DNA of 64,000 nucleotides from Croceicoccus sp. Lineage in GTDB: Bacteria; Pseudomonadota; Alphaproteobacteria; Sphingomonadales; Sphingomonadaceae. The position numbers were made by a program, and so were the translations under genes. The stretch spans positions 1 to 64,000 of the forward strand of contig NZMY01000017.1 of assembly GCA_002694745.1 (NCBI GenBank), written 5' to 3'. Positions 39,041 through 50,868 of this stretch are shown one piece after another; the first letter of the stretch is position 1; each line of letters begins with the position of its first letter. Under the pieces are notes generated by a model, which had not been told where the DNA came from, searched no databases, and saw only the letters and a program-made list of their open reading frames with translations.

Positions 39041-40339
39041 TTAGTCCTCGTAGATCGGGAATCGATCGCACAGGGCCTCGACGCGCGCGCGGACGTTCTG
39101 TTCCACCTGCGCGTCGCCGGCTTCGCCGCATTTTGCCAGACCGTCGAGCACATCGGCGACCATATGGCCGATCTCGCGGAATTCCTCGGGCCCGAATCCT
39201 CGCGTGGTGCCCGCGGGGCTGCCGACGCGTATGCCGCTGGTCTTCATCGGCGGCAGCGGATCGAACGGAATGCCGTTCTTGTTGCAGGTGATGCCTGCAC
39301 GTTCCAGCGCCTCGTCCGCGTCCTTGCCAGTGACGCCTAGCGGGGTCAGGTCGATCAGCGCCAGATGGGTATCGGTGCCGCCGGACACGACTTCCGCGCC
39401 GCGCTCTTTAAGCGTGGCAGCAAGGACCTGCGCGTTCTCGACAACGAGCCGGCTATAGGCCTTGAATTCGGGCCGCAGCGCCTCGCCGAATGCGACGGCC
39501 TTGGCGGCGATCACGTGCATCAGCGGGCCGCCCTGAAGGCCCGGGAAAACGGCGGAGTTCAGCTTCTTCGCCAGTTTCTCGTCATTGGTCAGGATCATGC
39601 CGCCGCGCGGGCCGCGCAAAGTCTTGTGCGTGGTGGTCGTGGCGATATGCGCATGGGGGAAGGGCGAGGGGTGGATGCCCGCCGCGACCAGACCGGCGAA
39701 ATGCGCCATGTCGACCTGAAAGATCGCGTCGACCGAATCCGCGATCTGGCGCATGCGCGCAAAATCAATGATGCGGGGATAGGCGCTGCCGCCAGCGATG
39801 ATCAGCTTGGGCTGATGCTCCTTGGCAAGACGCTCCACCTCGTCGTAATCTATCTGGTGCGTGTCCCTGGTCACGCCATATTGCACGGCGTTGAACCATT
39901 TGCCCGAAAGCGCGGCGCGTGCGCCATGCGTCAAATGCCCGCCCGCATCGAGGCTCATGCCCAGAATCGTATCGCCCGGCTTGACTGTCGCCAGCAGAAC
40001 CGCGCCATTGGCCTGCGCGCCCGAATGCGGCTGCACATTGGCGAATTCGCAGCCGAACAATTCCTTCGCGCGGTCGATGGCAAGCTGCTCCACCGCGTCG
40101 GACGGTTCGCAGCCCTGGTAATAGCGGCGGCCGGGATAGCCTTCGGCATATTTGTTCGTGAACACCGAACCCTGCGCGGCAAGGACCGCCTTGGAGACGA
40201 TGTTCTCGCTCGCGATCAGTTCGATCTGCTTGCGCTCGCGCTTCAGCTCATGATTGATGGCCTTGGCGACGGCGGGGTCCGACGCGGCAAGGTCATCGGT
40301 GAAGAATCCGGTGCTGCGGATCGCGGTGTCGACGGTCAT
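39041..40339 (-). CDS. glyA: Serine hydroxymethyltransferase
   Basis: The 432-residue pyridoxal-phosphate enzyme makes glycine and methylenetetrahydrofolate from serine. It shows [52 protein letters not shown] and the PLP Lys in [17 protein letters not shown]. Its length is usual. The supply of methylene folate to the TS-like protein at 682-1527 is a pathway link only, not a genomic one. Confidence 0.98.
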   Translation of the reverse strand: MTVDTAIRSTGFFTDDLAASDPAVAKAINHELKRERKQIELIASENIVSKAVLAAQGSVFTNKYAEGYPGRRYYQGCEPSDAVEQLAIDRAKELFGCEFANVQPHSGAQANGAVLLATVKPGDTILGMSLDAGGHLTHGARAALSGKWFNAVQYGVTRDTHQIDYDEVERLAKEHQPKLIIAGGSAYPRIIDFARMRQIADSVDAIFQVDMAHFAGLVAAGIHPSPFPHAHIATTTTHKTLRGPRGGMILTNDEKLAKKLNSAVFPGLQGGPLMHVIAAKAVAFGEALRPEFKAYSRLVVENAQVLAATLKERGAEVVSGGTDTHLALIDLTPLGVTGKDADEALERAGITCNKNGIPFDPLPPMKTSGIRVGSPAGTTRGFGPEEFREIGHMVADVLDGLAKCGEAGDAQVEQNVRARVEALCDRFPIYED

Positions 40340-40365
40340 GATGTCTCTTTCACGCTTATTCTTGA

Positions 40366-40821
40366 TCAGGAAACTGTCTGGGGCACGAAGGGGGGCGAGG
40401 AAAGCTTGTCGACGCGGCCCTCGTGACGGCCGCCTTCGAAACGGCCGACCATGAAGGCGGCGATGCAGGCTTTAGCCATGTCGATGCCGCCCAGCCGTGC
40501 ACCCAGCGCAATGGCATTCGCGTCATTATGCTCGCGCGCCAGCATCGCGGACAGCGGCTCGTTCACCAGAGCGCAGCGCATTTTCGGATGACGGTTTACT
40601 GCGATCGAGATGCCGATTCCCGATCCGCAGATGGCGATGCCGAAATCACTCGCGCCGCCGGTGACGGCCAGGGCCAGCTTGTATCCGAAGTCGGGATAAT
40701 CGACCCGCGCATTGCTCTGCGGACCGCAGTCGGTCACGACGTGGCCTTCATCCGCAAGCCAGCGGGCAATATCCTGCTTCAGGTCGAAACCGGCGTGATC
40801 GGAAGCGATGGCAATGCGCAT
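40366..40821 (-). CDS. rpiB: Ribose-5-phosphate isomerase B
   Basis: The 151-residue LacAB/RpiB enzyme interconverts ribose-5-phosphate and ribulose-5-phosphate. It shows [82 protein letters not shown], with the active-site Cys in CGSGIG. The C-terminus is extended by a short Pro-rich tail. It precedes glyA by 26 bases. Confidence 0.96.
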   Translation of the reverse strand: MRIAIASDHAGFDLKQDIARWLADEGHVVTDCGPQSNARVDYPDFGYKLALAVTGGASDFGIAICGSGIGISIAVNRHPKMRCALVNEPLSAMLAREHNDANAIALGARLGGIDMAKACIAAFMVGRFEGGRHEGRVDKLSSPPFVPQTVS

Positions 40822-40952
40822 GAGCGGCCTGTGTCAGTTTTGAGACTCGGGTGTTTGCGACGCGCATAATGTGAACGCGCGCAATTGACCACCGCAATCG
40901 GGGTTTTGGCCAATAAAGCGCGCATATCAGCGTCCGGCCCGGCGCATATGAC

Positions 40953-40987
40953 AAAAGGCCCCGCATGGAATTACCACGCGGGGCCTT
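40953..40987 (-). terminator. Rho-independent terminator of rpoD
   Basis: AAGGCCCCGC and GCGGGGCCTT form a 10-bp stem with a 13-base loop; TTTT follows on the minus strand. It lies 23 bases after the rpoD stop. Confidence 0.8.
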
Positions 40988-41009
40988 GCGTAAATGGCCG
41001 TAACCGAAG

Positions 41010-43037
41010 TTACTGGTCGAGGAAGCTGCGCATCTTGCGGCTGCGGCTCGGATGCTTGAGCTTGCGCAGCGCCTTCGCCTCGATCTGGCGGATACGTTCG
41101 CGCGTGACCGAGAACTGCTGGCCCACTTCCTCAAGCGTGTGATCGGTGTTCATGCCGATGCCGAAGCGCATGCGCAGCACGCGTTCCTCACGCGGGGTAA
41201 GGCTGGCGAGCACGCGGGTCACGGTTTCCTTGAGGTTCGCCTGAATCGCGGCATCCACCGGAATGATCGCGTTCTTGTCTTCGATAAAATCGCCCAGATG
41301 CGAATCTTCCTCGTCGCCGATAGGCGTCTCAAGGGAGATCGGCTCCTTGGCGATCTTCATCACCTTGCGAACCTTTTCGAGCGGCATCGACAGGCGTTCG
41401 GCCATTTCCTCGGGCGTCGGCTCGCGGCCTTGTTCGTGCAGGAACTGGCGGCTTGTGCGGACCAGCTTGTTGATCGTCTCGATCATGTGGACCGGGATAC
41501 GGATCGTGCGGGCCTGATCCGCGATCGAACGCGTGATCGCCTGCCTGATCCACCAGGTCGCATAGGTGCTGAACTTGTAGCCGCGGCGATACTCGAACTT
41601 GTCGACCGCCTTCATCAGGCCGATGTTGCCCTCCTGAATGAGATCCAGGAATTGCAGGCCGCGATTGGTGTATTTCTTGGCGATGGAAATCACGAGGCGC
41701 AGGTTCGCCTCGACCATTTCCTTCTTGGCGATGCGGGCCTCGCGCTCGCCCTTCTGCACCATGTTCACGATGCGGCGGAATTCGGGCAGGGCCATGCCGG
41801 TCTGGCTGGCGATGTCCGCGATCTCGGCGCGGATGCGCTCGACCGGCTCGGCTTCCTTATCGGCGAAGGCGGCCCATTTCTTGTCCTTCTTCGCGACCGT
41901 GGTCAGCCAGCCTTCGTCGATCTCGTGCCCGACATAGGCCTGCAGGAAGTCGGCGCGCTTCACCTTGTGCCGTTCGGCAAGGCGCAGCATCTGGCCGCCA
42001 AGCGCGGTCAGGCGGCGATTGAAGGCATAGAGATTGTCGACCAGAAACTCGATCTTGGTCGCGTGGAACTGGACGGATTCGACTTCGGCGGTCAGTTCCT
42101 CGCGCAGATTCTCGTACTTGTCTTCCTTGCCCTTGGCGAACACCTCGCCCCGGCCCATCGCATCGACACGCTCGTTCTGCAGCTTCTCGAAGCTGCGGAA
42201 CAGCTTGGTGATGCGGGCGAAACGCTCAAGCGCGTCGGGCTTGAGCGCGGCCTCCATCTGGGCGAGCGAGAGGGTGTTGTCCTCCTCGTCGTCGTCCTTG
42301 CGGCGGCCTTCGCCTTCCTCGCCGTCTTCGCCTTCGCCGTTCTCTTCCTCGTCGTCGTCGTCATCGTCCTCTTTATAGGACGGGCCGGCGGTTTCCTCGG
42401 AGATCTCGCCGTCGCCTTCGTCGTCGTCGGTCAGGTTCTCGGGCGCGGGTTCCTTGGACAGCATGGCGTCGAGATCGAGGATCTCGCGCAGCTGCATTTC
42501 CTCGTTATTAAGGGCCTCTGACCACTGGATGATGGCGTGAAACGTGATCGGGCTTTCGCACAGGCCCATGATCATCATGTCGCGGCCGGCCTCGATCCGC
42601 TTGGCGATGGCGATCTCGCCCTCGCGGCTCAGCAGTTCGACGGCGCCCATCTCGCGCAGATACATGCGCACAGGATCGTCGGTCCGCTCGACCGTTTCCT
42701 TTTTCTTGGCCGGTGCCTTGTGATCCTTAGGGGCGGTGCCATCATCCGAATCGGAATCGTCGTCATCCGACGCGTCGATTTCGTCCGGCGTATCCTCGCC
42801 CTCTTCGGAATCGTCGTCGTTTTCGACGATATTGACGCCCATTTCCGAGATCGCGGACATCACGTCCTCGATCTGCTCGGACGACATCTGGTCCTGCGGC
42901 AGCGCCTCGTTCAGCTCGTCATAAGTGATCACGCCGCGCTTCTTGGCGCGGGCGATAAGCTTCTTGATGGACGCTTCGTTGAGGTCGATCAGCGGTGCAT
43001 CACCGTCGCCGCCGCCGTTTGTCGTTTTGGTTGCCAT
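41010..43037 (-). CDS. rpoD: RNA polymerase sigma factor RpoD (sigma-70)
   Basis: The 675-residue primary sigma factor has region 1.1 at the N-terminus, region 1.2 [23 protein letters not shown], region 2 [76 protein letters not shown], then regions 3 and 4.2, the latter ending [20 protein letters not shown]. The non-conserved part contains a long, very acidic insert (about residues 200-255, runs of Asp and Glu), and another acidic stretch lies near 75-100. It lies downstream of dnaG in the usual macromolecular-synthesis arrangement. Confidence 0.98.
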   Translation of the reverse strand: MATKTTNGGGDGDAPLIDLNEASIKKLIARAKKRGVITYDELNEALPQDQMSSEQIEDVMSAISEMGVNIVENDDDSEEGEDTPDEIDASDDDDSDSDDGTAPKDHKAPAKKKETVERTDDPVRMYLREMGAVELLSREGEIAIAKRIEAGRDMMIMGLCESPITFHAIIQWSEALNNEEMQLREILDLDAMLSKEPAPENLTDDDEGDGEISEETAGPSYKEDDDDDDEEENGEGEDGEEGEGRRKDDDEEDNTLSLAQMEAALKPDALERFARITKLFRSFEKLQNERVDAMGRGEVFAKGKEDKYENLREELTAEVESVQFHATKIEFLVDNLYAFNRRLTALGGQMLRLAERHKVKRADFLQAYVGHEIDEGWLTTVAKKDKKWAAFADKEAEPVERIRAEIADIASQTGMALPEFRRIVNMVQKGEREARIAKKEMVEANLRLVISIAKKYTNRGLQFLDLIQEGNIGLMKAVDKFEYRRGYKFSTYATWWIRQAITRSIADQARTIRIPVHMIETINKLVRTSRQFLHEQGREPTPEEMAERLSMPLEKVRKVMKIAKEPISLETPIGDEEDSHLGDFIEDKNAIIPVDAAIQANLKETVTRVLASLTPREERVLRMRFGIGMNTDHTLEEVGQQFSVTRERIRQIEAKALRKLKHPSRSRKMRSFLDQ

Positions 43038-43124
43038 TACCGCCTATTCATCTGCCCTGATCTACGCCTGCCGATCATCGCCTGCTGTCGTGTCGATAAC
43101 CCGCTGGATAGTTGATCGTATATT

Positions 43125-45008
43125 TTACTGATTGCCACCTCGCATGGCCGCCATTTGCATGAGGCGGGCATCGAATTCCAGCTTTCTCTTCAACAAGCGC
43201 TGCTGCTCGGCAAAGGATCCTTCCGGATCATCGCCGAACCGAGCGGTCGCCGATACGAGGGCCGCCTCGATCGCCGGTCTTTCGACCAGCAGCGAGATTG
43301 CCTCCGTCAATTCTTCCGCAGCCTCGGCCGGTGTCGTGCGATCGGACAGGAAGGCAAGTTTCATGCCGCCGATCGCGTCCCCATGGGGCAGGGCCAGTCC
43401 ACGTTCGGCCAATATGGCGGCAATATCGGGACTTTCAAGCGACCCCCCGCCGATTTGCCCCGTTTCCGCAAGCTCGAGCAAGGCATCGAGGAGCCGCGCC
43501 TGCCCGGCATCTTCGGGACGCAATTGCGAGATCTGCTCGGCCTTGCCGTTCAGCAGGGACGGGTGGCGGACAAGCCCCAGTATGACGGCGGCCATCAGGC
43601 GCGTGCGTGCGCTGGCCGGTCCAAGCTGCCTGAGCAGCGGGGAGGGCGGGGTATTGTCGCGCTGAAACCGTTCGAACCGCCGCGATCCGCCGAACTCGCC
43701 CGCAAGCTTGCCACCAAAGCCGCGCGCTGGCTGGCGCTGCCGGGGCGGAAAGGCAAAGGCCGAAAAGCGGTCGCGCAATTCGCGGGCATAAAGCGCGCGT
43801 ATATCGGGATGCTGGATAGCGTCGGCATGCGCCATCAACCGTTCCTTCAACCCGGCCTTGGCCTCGGGCGTGGCGGTTGCGGTGGCGGACTTTTCGAAAC
43901 GCCAGATCAGATCGATCAGGCTTTCACCGCCGCCCAGCAGTGACTTCATGGCGGCAGGGCCATCGCGCCTGATGAGATCGTCGGGATCGAGGCCCTCGGG
44001 CAGCGTAACGATCGAAAGGCTATGCCCCGGCCTTAGCATGGGCAGAGCGCGTTCGACGGCGCGCATGGCCGCGCGCTGGCCTGCCGCATCACCGTCGAAA
44101 CACAGCACCGGGACCGGCACCATGCGCCACAGCAGTTCGATCTGCTGTTCGGTCAGCGCGGTTCCCATGGGCGCGACAGCCTCGGCAATGCCTGCACCTG
44201 CCAGCGCAACGACATCCATATAACCCTCGACGACCACCAACCGCTCGCTCTGGCGCGAGGCGGCGGAGGCGCGGTGGATGTTGTAAAGCGTGCGGCTCTT
44301 ATCGAAAACGGGCGTGTCAGGGGAATTGAGATATTTGGGGGCGTGATCGACCTTGCGCAGGATACGCCCGCCAAACCCGATGACCCGCGCGCGCCGGTCT
44401 TGAATCGGCAGCATCAACCGCCCTCGGAACCGGTCATAGGGTTCCTTGCCATCGACGGTTATCAGCAAGCCCGCCTCGATAAGCATGTCGCGTTCGAAAC
44501 CCGACAAGGCCTTTTCGATCCCGCCCTTTGCATCGGGTGCAAAGCCGAAACCGAATTCGCGTATTTGCGCCTCGGAAATTCCCCGCTGCTTCAGATAGGC
44601 GCGGGCTTCCGCACCCTCGGGCGCCGACAGATTGCTAACGAACCACGCCTGCGCTTCGCCCAACACGTCATGCAGCGAAGCGCGCTGCTGTGCCGCCTGC
44701 GCATAGCGCGGATCGGGCGCGGGCACTTCCATGCCCGCCTGCTCGGCTAGTTCCTTGACCGCATCCATGAACGGTAGACCGCGCTGATCGGTCATCCAGC
44801 GGATCGCATCGCCATGCGCGCCGCAGCCGAAGCAGTGATAGAACTGCTTCTCGTCATTGACGTAGAAGCTGGGCGTATTCTCGTTATGGAACGGGCAGCA
44901 TGCCTTGAACTCGCGCCCCGCGCGCTGCAGCTTTTCGGTACGACCGATCAGCGCGGACAGCGTGATCCGCGACCTCAGTTCGTCCAGCCATTGGGGAGAG
45001 AGCGCCAT
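43125..45008 (-). CDS. dnaG: DNA primase
   Basis: The 627-residue primase makes RNA primers for replication. The zinc finger is CCPFHNENTPSFYVNDEKQFYHCFGCGAHGDAIRW (CHC2). The catalytic core holds the TOPRIM segment VVVEGYMDVVALAGAGIAEAVAPMGTALTEQQ and CFDGDAAGQRAAMRA. The C-terminal helicase-binding domain is divergent, as usual. It sits between yqeY upstream and rpoD downstream, the standard order. Confidence 0.97.
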   Translation of the reverse strand: MALSPQWLDELRSRITLSALIGRTEKLQRAGREFKACCPFHNENTPSFYVNDEKQFYHCFGCGAHGDAIRWMTDQRGLPFMDAVKELAEQAGMEVPAPDPRYAQAAQQRASLHDVLGEAQAWFVSNLSAPEGAEARAYLKQRGISEAQIREFGFGFAPDAKGGIEKALSGFERDMLIEAGLLITVDGKEPYDRFRGRLMLPIQDRRARVIGFGGRILRKVDHAPKYLNSPDTPVFDKSRTLYNIHRASAASRQSERLVVVEGYMDVVALAGAGIAEAVAPMGTALTEQQIELLWRMVPVPVLCFDGDAAGQRAAMRAVERALPMLRPGHSLSIVTLPEGLDPDDLIRRDGPAAMKSLLGGGESLIDLIWRFEKSATATATPEAKAGLKERLMAHADAIQHPDIRALYARELRDRFSAFAFPPRQRQPARGFGGKLAGEFGGSRRFERFQRDNTPPSPLLRQLGPASARTRLMAAVILGLVRHPSLLNGKAEQISQLRPEDAGQARLLDALLELAETGQIGGGSLESPDIAAILAERGLALPHGDAIGGMKLAFLSDRTTPAEAAEELTEAISLLVERPAIEAALVSATARFGDDPEGSFAEQQRLLKRKLEFDARLMQMAAMRGGNQ

Positions 45009-45031
45009 CGCCCCCTAATGCCGCAGGCGCC

Positions 45032-45484
45032 TCAGGAAAGCGAGGCTTTCACAAGCCCGCTCGCCTTGCTCATGTCCAGCTCGGTGCCGTGGCGCGCCTT
45101 CAGCTCGGCCATGACCTTGCCCATGTCCTTCATGCCGCTCGCGCCTGTCTCGGCCTTGATCGCCTCGATCGCGGCTTTCGTTTCCTCCTCGCTCATCTGC
45201 GCGGGCAGGAATTCCTCGATGACGGCCAGTTCCTTTTCTTCCGCCTTGGCCAGCTCGGCGCGGCCGCCCTCGTTGTACATCGCAATCGATTCGCGGCGCT
45301 GCTTGGCCATCTTCTGCAGCACGTCGATGACCAGCGCATCGTCGTCGCCGGTCGCCTCGCTGGTGCGCAGTTCGATGTCGCGGTCCTTCACCTTGGCCAG
45401 GATCAGGCGAATGGCATTCAGCCGTTCCTTGTCCTTGTCCTTCATTGCCTGGATCTGGGCGGCCTTGAGATCGTCGCGGAGCAT
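45032..45484 (-). CDS. GatB/YqeY domain-containing protein
   Basis: The 150-residue protein has the YqeY layout: MLRDDLKAAQIQAMKDKDKERLNAIRLILAKVKDRDIELRTS ... DVLQKMAKQRRESIAMYNEGGRAELAKAEEKELAVIEEFLPAQMSEEE ... MGKVMAELKARHGTELDMSKASGLVK. The ATG at 45484 was chosen. It resembles the C-terminal domain of the amidotransferase GatB and may bind tRNA; its exact role is unknown. It precedes dnaG by 23 bases. Confidence 0.94.
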   Translation of the reverse strand: MLRDDLKAAQIQAMKDKDKERLNAIRLILAKVKDRDIELRTSEATGDDDALVIDVLQKMAKQRRESIAMYNEGGRAELAKAEEKELAVIEEFLPAQMSEEETKAAIEAIKAETGASGMKDMGKVMAELKARHGTELDMSKASGLVKASLS

Positions 45485-45676
45485 GATTTTTCTTCTTCGT
45501 TCGATAGGATGATGTCGATGTGCCCCGGCAGATAGGGCGGATCGCGGGTGATGCAAACCCAACTTGGGGTCGGTAATCCCGATTTATGCGGAAACCCCGC
45601 TTGACGGTCTGCGCTCCCATCTCTAGCGGACGGGACTTAGCACATATCGCCGGACCCCTAGCTAACGGAGCGCCTC

Positions 45677-46861
45677 ATGGCCGACCCCGCATCTTCACGC
45701 GCGCCTATCCCCCAGGGGGCTACCGCCGTTCTCGTTTTTGCCGATGGCCACGTCGCATATGGCAAGGGTTTCGGCGCCACGGGCGACGCGGTGGGAGAGC
45801 TTTGCTTCAACACCGCGATGACCGGCTATCAGGAAGTGATGACCGATCCGTCCTATGCCGGGCAGGTGGTCTGCTTCACCTTCCCGCATATCGGCAATGT
45901 CGGCACCAATGACGAGGATGTCGAAGGCAAGGTCGATTCGGCACTGGGCTGCGTGGTGCGCGAGGATGTGACCGATCCCTCCAACTTCCGCGCCATGGGC
46001 GACTTCCCGGCATGGATGGAGCGTATGGGCAAGATCGGCATCGCGGGCCTCGACACCCGCGCGCTGACCCGCCGCATCCGCATCCAGGGCGCGCCGAACG
46101 TGGTCATCGCGCATGATCCGGATGGTAACTTCGACATCGACGCGCTGGTCGCCAAGGCCGCCGCGTGGAGCGGTCTGGAAGGTCTGGACCTCGCCAAGGG
46201 CGTCAGCCGTGAAATCAGCGAAGGCTGGACTGGCGGCCACTGGGTGCTGGGCGAGGGCTATGGCGCGCCCTCCGATGAAGGCCGTCCGCATGTCGTCGCC
46301 ATCGACTACGGCGCGAAAGACAATATCTTCCGCAATCTGGTGAGGGCAGGGGCCAAGGTTACCGTCGTCCCTGCTGAAACCGGCTTTGAAGAGATCAAGG
46401 GCCTGAAGCCCGATGGCGTGTTCCTGTCGAACGGCCCCGGCGATCCGGCGGCGACGGGCGTGTACGCGGTGCCGGTGATCAGGGCGCTGCTGGATGCGGA
46501 TGTGCCGCTGTTCGGCATCTGCCTTGGCCACCAGATGCTGGCGCTGGCGGCGGGTGCCAAGACCGCCAAGATGTTCCAGGGCCACCGCGGCGCCAACCAT
46601 CCGGTACAGCGCGTCGGCGGCAACTGGGGCGAGACCGAGGGACTGGTCGAGATTACCTCGATGAACCACGGCTTCGCGGTCGACGGCGAGACCCTGCCCG
46701 AAGGCGTGATCGAGACGCACAAATCACTGTTCGACGGCACCAATTGCGGCATCGCTATCACCGGCAAGAAGGCGTTCGGGGTGCAGTATCACCCCGAGGC
46801 TTCACCGGGCCCGCAGGACAGTTTCTATCTGTTCGAGAAGTTCGTGGGTGCGCTTCGCTGA
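45677..46861 (+). CDS. carA: Carbamoyl-phosphate synthase small subunit
   Basis: The 394-residue glutaminase subunit supplies ammonia to CarB for arginine and pyrimidine synthesis. The N-terminal domain shows GEVVFNT-like GELCFNTAMTGYQEVMTDPSYAGQVVCFTFPHIGNVG. The class I amidotransferase part has FLSNGPGDP, the nucleophile in FGICLGHQMLALAAG and the distal His in FGVQYHPEASPGP. It is divergent from yqeY and 48 bases before carB. Confidence 0.97.
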   Translation: MADPASSRAPIPQGATAVLVFADGHVAYGKGFGATGDAVGELCFNTAMTGYQEVMTDPSYAGQVVCFTFPHIGNVGTNDEDVEGKVDSALGCVVREDVTDPSNFRAMGDFPAWMERMGKIGIAGLDTRALTRRIRIQGAPNVVIAHDPDGNFDIDALVAKAAAWSGLEGLDLAKGVSREISEGWTGGHWVLGEGYGAPSDEGRPHVVAIDYGAKDNIFRNLVRAGAKVTVVPAETGFEEIKGLKPDGVFLSNGPGDPAATGVYAVPVIRALLDADVPLFGICLGHQMLALAAGAKTAKMFQGHRGANHPVQRVGGNWGETEGLVEITSMNHGFAVDGETLPEGVIETHKSLFDGTNCGIAITGKKAFGVQYHPEASPGPQDSFYLFEKFVGALR

Positions 46862-46909
46862 TAACGCTCATCCTGCTGCATCCTTGATATTCGTTAGGCG
46901 AGAACAATA

Positions 46910-49900
46910 ATGCCCAAACGCACTGACATCTCCTCCATCCTCATCATTGGCGCGGGTCCGATCATCATCGGGCAGGCGTGCGAGTTCGATTATTCGGGCA
47001 CACAGGCGGTCAAGGCGCTGAAGGAAGAGGGGTACCGGGTCATCCTGGTGAACTCGAACCCCGCCACGATCATGACCGATCCGGAAATGGCCGACGCCAC
47101 CTATGTCGAGCCGATCACCCCGGACTTCGTCGAGCGCGTGATCGCAAAGGAGCGGCCAGATGCGCTGCTGCCCACCATGGGCGGGCAGACCGCGCTGAAC
47201 ACCGCGCTCAAGCTCTTCGAGAACGGTATTCTCGACAAATACGGCGTCAAGATGATCGGCGCGGACGCCGATGCCATCGACAAGGCCGAAAACCGCCAGC
47301 GGTTCCGCAAGGCGATGGACAAGATCGGGCTGGAATCGGCGCGCAGCGGTGTCGCCAACACGCTCGACGAAGCGATCAAGGTGCTGGATCACACCGGCCT
47401 TCCCGCCATCATCCGCCCTTCCTTCACGCTGGGCGGCACCGGCGGCGGCATCGCCTATAACAAGGCGGAGTTCGAGCGGATCGTTCGCGAAGGCCTCGAC
47501 GCCAGCCCGACCACCGAGGTGCTCGTCGAGGAATCGCTGCTCGGCTGGAAAGAGTACGAGATGGAGGTCGTCCGCGACCGCAAGGACAATTGCATCATCA
47601 TCTGCTCGATCGAGAATGTCGATCCGATGGGTGTGCACACGGGCGATTCTATCACCGTGGCGCCGGCGCTGACGCTGACCGACAAGGAATACCAGATTAT
47701 GCGCACCGCCAGCATCGAGGTGCTGCGCGAAATCGGTGTGGAAACAGGCGGTTCGAACGTACAGTTCGCAGTCAATCCCAAGGATGGCCGCCTGATCGTG
47801 ATCGAGATGAACCCCCGCGTCTCGCGCTCCTCCGCGCTGGCGTCGAAGGCTACCGGCTTTCCCATCGCGCGCGTCGCGGCAAAGCTGGCCGTCGGCTACA
47901 CGCTAGACGAGATCACGAACGAGATCCCCGGCGCGACGCCCGCCAGCTTCGAGCCGACGATCGATTATATCGTCACCAAGATACCGCGCTTTGCCTTCGA
48001 AAAATTCAAGGGCGCCGAGAACAAGCTGGCCACCGCGATGAAGTCGGTGGGCGAAGTCATGGCCATTGGCCGCAACATGAAGGAATCGCTGCAAAAGGCG
48101 CTGCGCGGCCTCGAAACCGGGCTCGACGGGTTCAACCGGATCGAGGAGCTGGAAGGCGCCAGCCGTGACCAGATCACCGCCAGGCTTGCCGAACGCACGC
48201 CTGAGCGTTTGCTGATCGTGGCGCAGGCCTTCCGCGAGGGCCTGACGCTCGACGAAATCCACGGGATTACCCAGTACGACCCCTGGTTCCTGCGGCATAT
48301 CGAGCAGATCATTGCCGAGGAGGCCGACATCATCGCCAATGGCGTGCCGCGCACCACCGAGGGTCTGCGCCGCCTGAAGGCCATGGGCTTTTCCGACAAG
48401 CGGCTGGCCACGCTGGCCGTCCGCTCGGTCGGTGTCGCGGGCGGCATGGGCGAAACGCAGGCCAAGCGTTCGGGCCTGCTTCACGATACGCTGAAGGCCA
48501 TGGCAGGCGGCACCTCGGAAGAGGAAATCCGCGCATTGCGCCACAAGCTGGGCGTGCGCCCCGTGTTCAAGCGCATCGACAGCTGCGCCGCCGAGTTCGA
48601 GGCGATCACGCCCTACATGTACTCGACCTACGAAAACCCCCTGTTCGGAGAAGCCGAGAACGAGGCCGACCCTTCAGACCGCAAGAAGGTCGTAATTCTT
48701 GGCGGCGGTCCGAACCGGATCGGGCAGGGCATAGAATTCGACTATTGCTGCTGCCACGCCTGCTTCGCGCTGGACGAGGCGGGCTATGAAACGATCATGA
48801 TCAACTGCAATCCGGAAACCGTGTCGACCGATTACGACCCCTCCGACCGGTTGTATTTCGAACCGCTGACCGCCGAGGACGTTCTGGAAATTCTCGACGT
48901 CGAGAAATCGCGCGGAACGCTGCACGGTGTCATCGTCCAGTTTGGCGGCCAGACTCCGCTCAAGCTTGCGCAGGCGCTGGAGGATGCGGGCATTCCGATC
49001 CTCGGCACCAGCCCCGACGCGATCGACCTCGCCGAAGACCGCGAACGATTTGCGCAGTTGGTCAACAAGCTCAACCTGCTGCAGCCCGCCAATGGCATCG
49101 CGCGCAGCCAAGATGAGGCGCGGGGCATCGCGGCCAAGATCGGCTATCCCGTGCTGATCCGCCCGTCCTATGTGCTGGGCGGCCGCGCGATGGAGATCGT
49201 GGACAGCGAAGCGCAGCTTGACGAGTACATGGAGACCGCCGTTCGCGTATCGGGCGACTCTCCGGTGCTGATCGACCAGTATCTGCGCGATGCGGTCGAA
49301 TGCGATGTCGACGCGCTTTGCGATGGCACCGATGTGGTGGTCGCGGGCGTCATGCAACATATCGAGGAAGCCGGCGTCCATTCGGGCGACAGTGCCTGCA
49401 CGATCCCGCCCTACAGCCTTCCCGCCGACATTATCGAGGACATGGAACGCCAGGCCGATGCGTTGGCGCGCGCCCTGAAGGTCGTAGGCCTGATGAACAT
49501 CCAGTTCGCGGTCAAGGACGGCAAGGTCTACTTGATCGAGGTCAATCCCCGCGCCAGCCGTACCGTGCCCTTCGTCGCCAAGGCAATCGGCCAGCCCATC
49601 GCGAAAATGGCGGCGCGGGTCATGGCTGGCGAAATGCTGGGCGACATGCCGCCGATCAAGCGCGACATCGACTATTTCGCGGTCAAGGAAGCCGTTTTCC
49701 CGTTCAACAAGTTCCCCGGCACCGATCCGGCGCTTTCGCCCGAGATGAAATCGACGGGCGAAGTCATGGGCATCGACCCGGACTTCACCGGCGCCTTCAT
49801 CAAGAGCCAGCTTGGCGCAGGCGCGATGATGCCCGAAAGCGGCGTGCTTTTCGTGTCGGTCAAGGACAGCGACAAGCAGATCATCCTGCCCGCGGTGAAG

Positions 49901-50233
49901 CAGCTGGCCGAAAATGGCTTTACGGTGATTGCCACCGGCGGCACGCAGCGGTTCCTTGCGGAAAACGACGTTGCGGTCGAAGCGGTCAACAAGGTGGCCG
50001 AAGGCCGCCCGCACATCGTCGATGCGATCATCGACGGTAAGGTCAGCCTGATCTTCAACACGACCGAAGGTTGGCAGAGCCTGAAGGACTCGAAGTCCAT
50101 CCGCCAGGCCGCGCTGGTCGAGAAGGTCCCGATCTATACGACGGCGGCGGGGGCTATCGTTGCCGCGCAGGCAATCGCCGCGCAACGCGGTGGCAAGCTT
50201 GAAGTGCGCTCTCTTCAGGCCTATTATAGCTGA
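46910..50233 (+). CDS. carB: Carbamoyl-phosphate synthase large subunit
   Basis: The 1107-residue subunit has two ATP-grasp halves. The first starts [24 protein letters not shown]; the second near residue 590 reads [30 protein letters not shown]. The C-terminal MGS-like allosteric domain ends the protein ([33 protein letters not shown]). Both halves keep metal-binding [14 protein letters not shown] motifs. It uses bicarbonate, ammonia from CarA and two ATP. Confidence 0.98.
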   Translation: MPKRTDISSILIIGAGPIIIGQACEFDYSGTQAVKALKEEGYRVILVNSNPATIMTDPEMADATYVEPITPDFVERVIAKERPDALLPTMGGQTALNTALKLFENGILDKYGVKMIGADADAIDKAENRQRFRKAMDKIGLESARSGVANTLDEAIKVLDHTGLPAIIRPSFTLGGTGGGIAYNKAEFERIVREGLDASPTTEVLVEESLLGWKEYEMEVVRDRKDNCIIICSIENVDPMGVHTGDSITVAPALTLTDKEYQIMRTASIEVLREIGVETGGSNVQFAVNPKDGRLIVIEMNPRVSRSSALASKATGFPIARVAAKLAVGYTLDEITNEIPGATPASFEPTIDYIVTKIPRFAFEKFKGAENKLATAMKSVGEVMAIGRNMKESLQKALRGLETGLDGFNRIEELEGASRDQITARLAERTPERLLIVAQAFREGLTLDEIHGITQYDPWFLRHIEQIIAEEADIIANGVPRTTEGLRRLKAMGFSDKRLATLAVRSVGVAGGMGETQAKRSGLLHDTLKAMAGGTSEEEIRALRHKLGVRPVFKRIDSCAAEFEAITPYMYSTYENPLFGEAENEADPSDRKKVVILGGGPNRIGQGIEFDYCCCHACFALDEAGYETIMINCNPETVSTDYDPSDRLYFEPLTAEDVLEILDVEKSRGTLHGVIVQFGGQTPLKLAQALEDAGIPILGTSPDAIDLAEDRERFAQLVNKLNLLQPANGIARSQDEARGIAAKIGYPVLIRPSYVLGGRAMEIVDSEAQLDEYMETAVRVSGDSPVLIDQYLRDAVECDVDALCDGTDVVVAGVMQHIEEAGVHSGDSACTIPPYSLPADIIEDMERQADALARALKVVGLMNIQFAVKDGKVYLIEVNPRASRTVPFVAKAIGQPIAKMAARVMAGEMLGDMPPIKRDIDYFAVKEAVFPFNKFPGTDPALSPEMKSTGEVMGIDPDFTGAFIKSQLGAGAMMPESGVLFVSVKDSDKQIILPAVKQLAENGFTVIATGGTQRFLAENDVAVEAVNKVAEGRPHIVDAIIDGKVSLIFNTTEGWQSLKDSKSIRQAALVEKVPIYTTAAGAIVAAQAIAAQRGGKLEVRSLQAYYS

Positions 50234-50341
50234 CCGCTAACGTTCCTCCCTGCAACGTCGGTTCCGATTTCCACCGCTGCTGTTCGCGGCGGTGGCAGGA
50301 ACCTGTTTCGCTGGAGAGGGACCAGGAGGAAATGAATTAGA

Positions 50342-50818
50342 ATGGCGAGTGTCGAAAAGGTACCGATGCTGGCGGAAGGCTATGAGAAGCTGACTGCCGA
50401 ACTGAAGCTGCTGCGTGAAGAGCGTCCCCGTATCGTCGACGCGATCGAGGAAGCGCGCGCGCATGGCGATCTGTCGGAAAACGCGGAATATCACGCGGCG
50501 AAGGAACGTCAGGGGCAGGTGGAAGCGTCGATTGCCGATCTTGAGGACAAGGTCAGCCGCGCGCAGATCATCGATCCGGCGACGCTTTCGGGCGACAAGG
50601 TCATTTTTGGCGCCACCGTCACCCTGCTGGACGAGGACGACAAGCCGGTCCGCTATCAGATCGTTGGGCCGACCGAGGCAGATGCCAAATCCGGTCGCAT
50701 CAGCTATTCAAGCCCGCTCGGCCGGGCGCTGATCGGCAAGAAGGTCGATGACGAGATCGAAGTGACCGTCCCGTCGGGCGAGCGCTTCTACGTGATACAG
50801 AAGATCGAATTCATCTGA
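50342..50818 (+). CDS. greA: Transcription elongation factor GreA
   Basis: The 158-residue factor rescues backtracked RNA polymerase. The N-terminal coiled coil carries the catalytic acidic tip in [21 protein letters not shown]. The C-terminal FKBP-like domain contains [22 protein letters not shown] and [22 protein letters not shown]. The ATG at 50342 is preceded by GAGGAAATG. It follows carB by 108 bases, in a frequent carAB-greA order. Confidence 0.98.
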   Translation: MASVEKVPMLAEGYEKLTAELKLLREERPRIVDAIEEARAHGDLSENAEYHAAKERQGQVEASIADLEDKVSRAQIIDPATLSGDKVIFGATVTLLDEDDKPVRYQIVGPTEADAKSGRISYSSPLGRALIGKKVDDEIEVTVPSGERFYVIQKIEFI

Positions 50819-50821
50819 AAT

Positions 50822-50856
50822 AATGGGGCGGAGGGCCATGCCTGCTCCGCCCCATT
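50822..50856. terminator. Bidirectional terminator between greA and the DUF4170 gene
   Basis: AATGGGGCGGAG and CTCCGCCCCATT form a perfect 12-bp stem with an 11-base loop, between convergent genes. Confidence 0.75.
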
Positions 50857-50868
50857 GCCGATCCGGGA

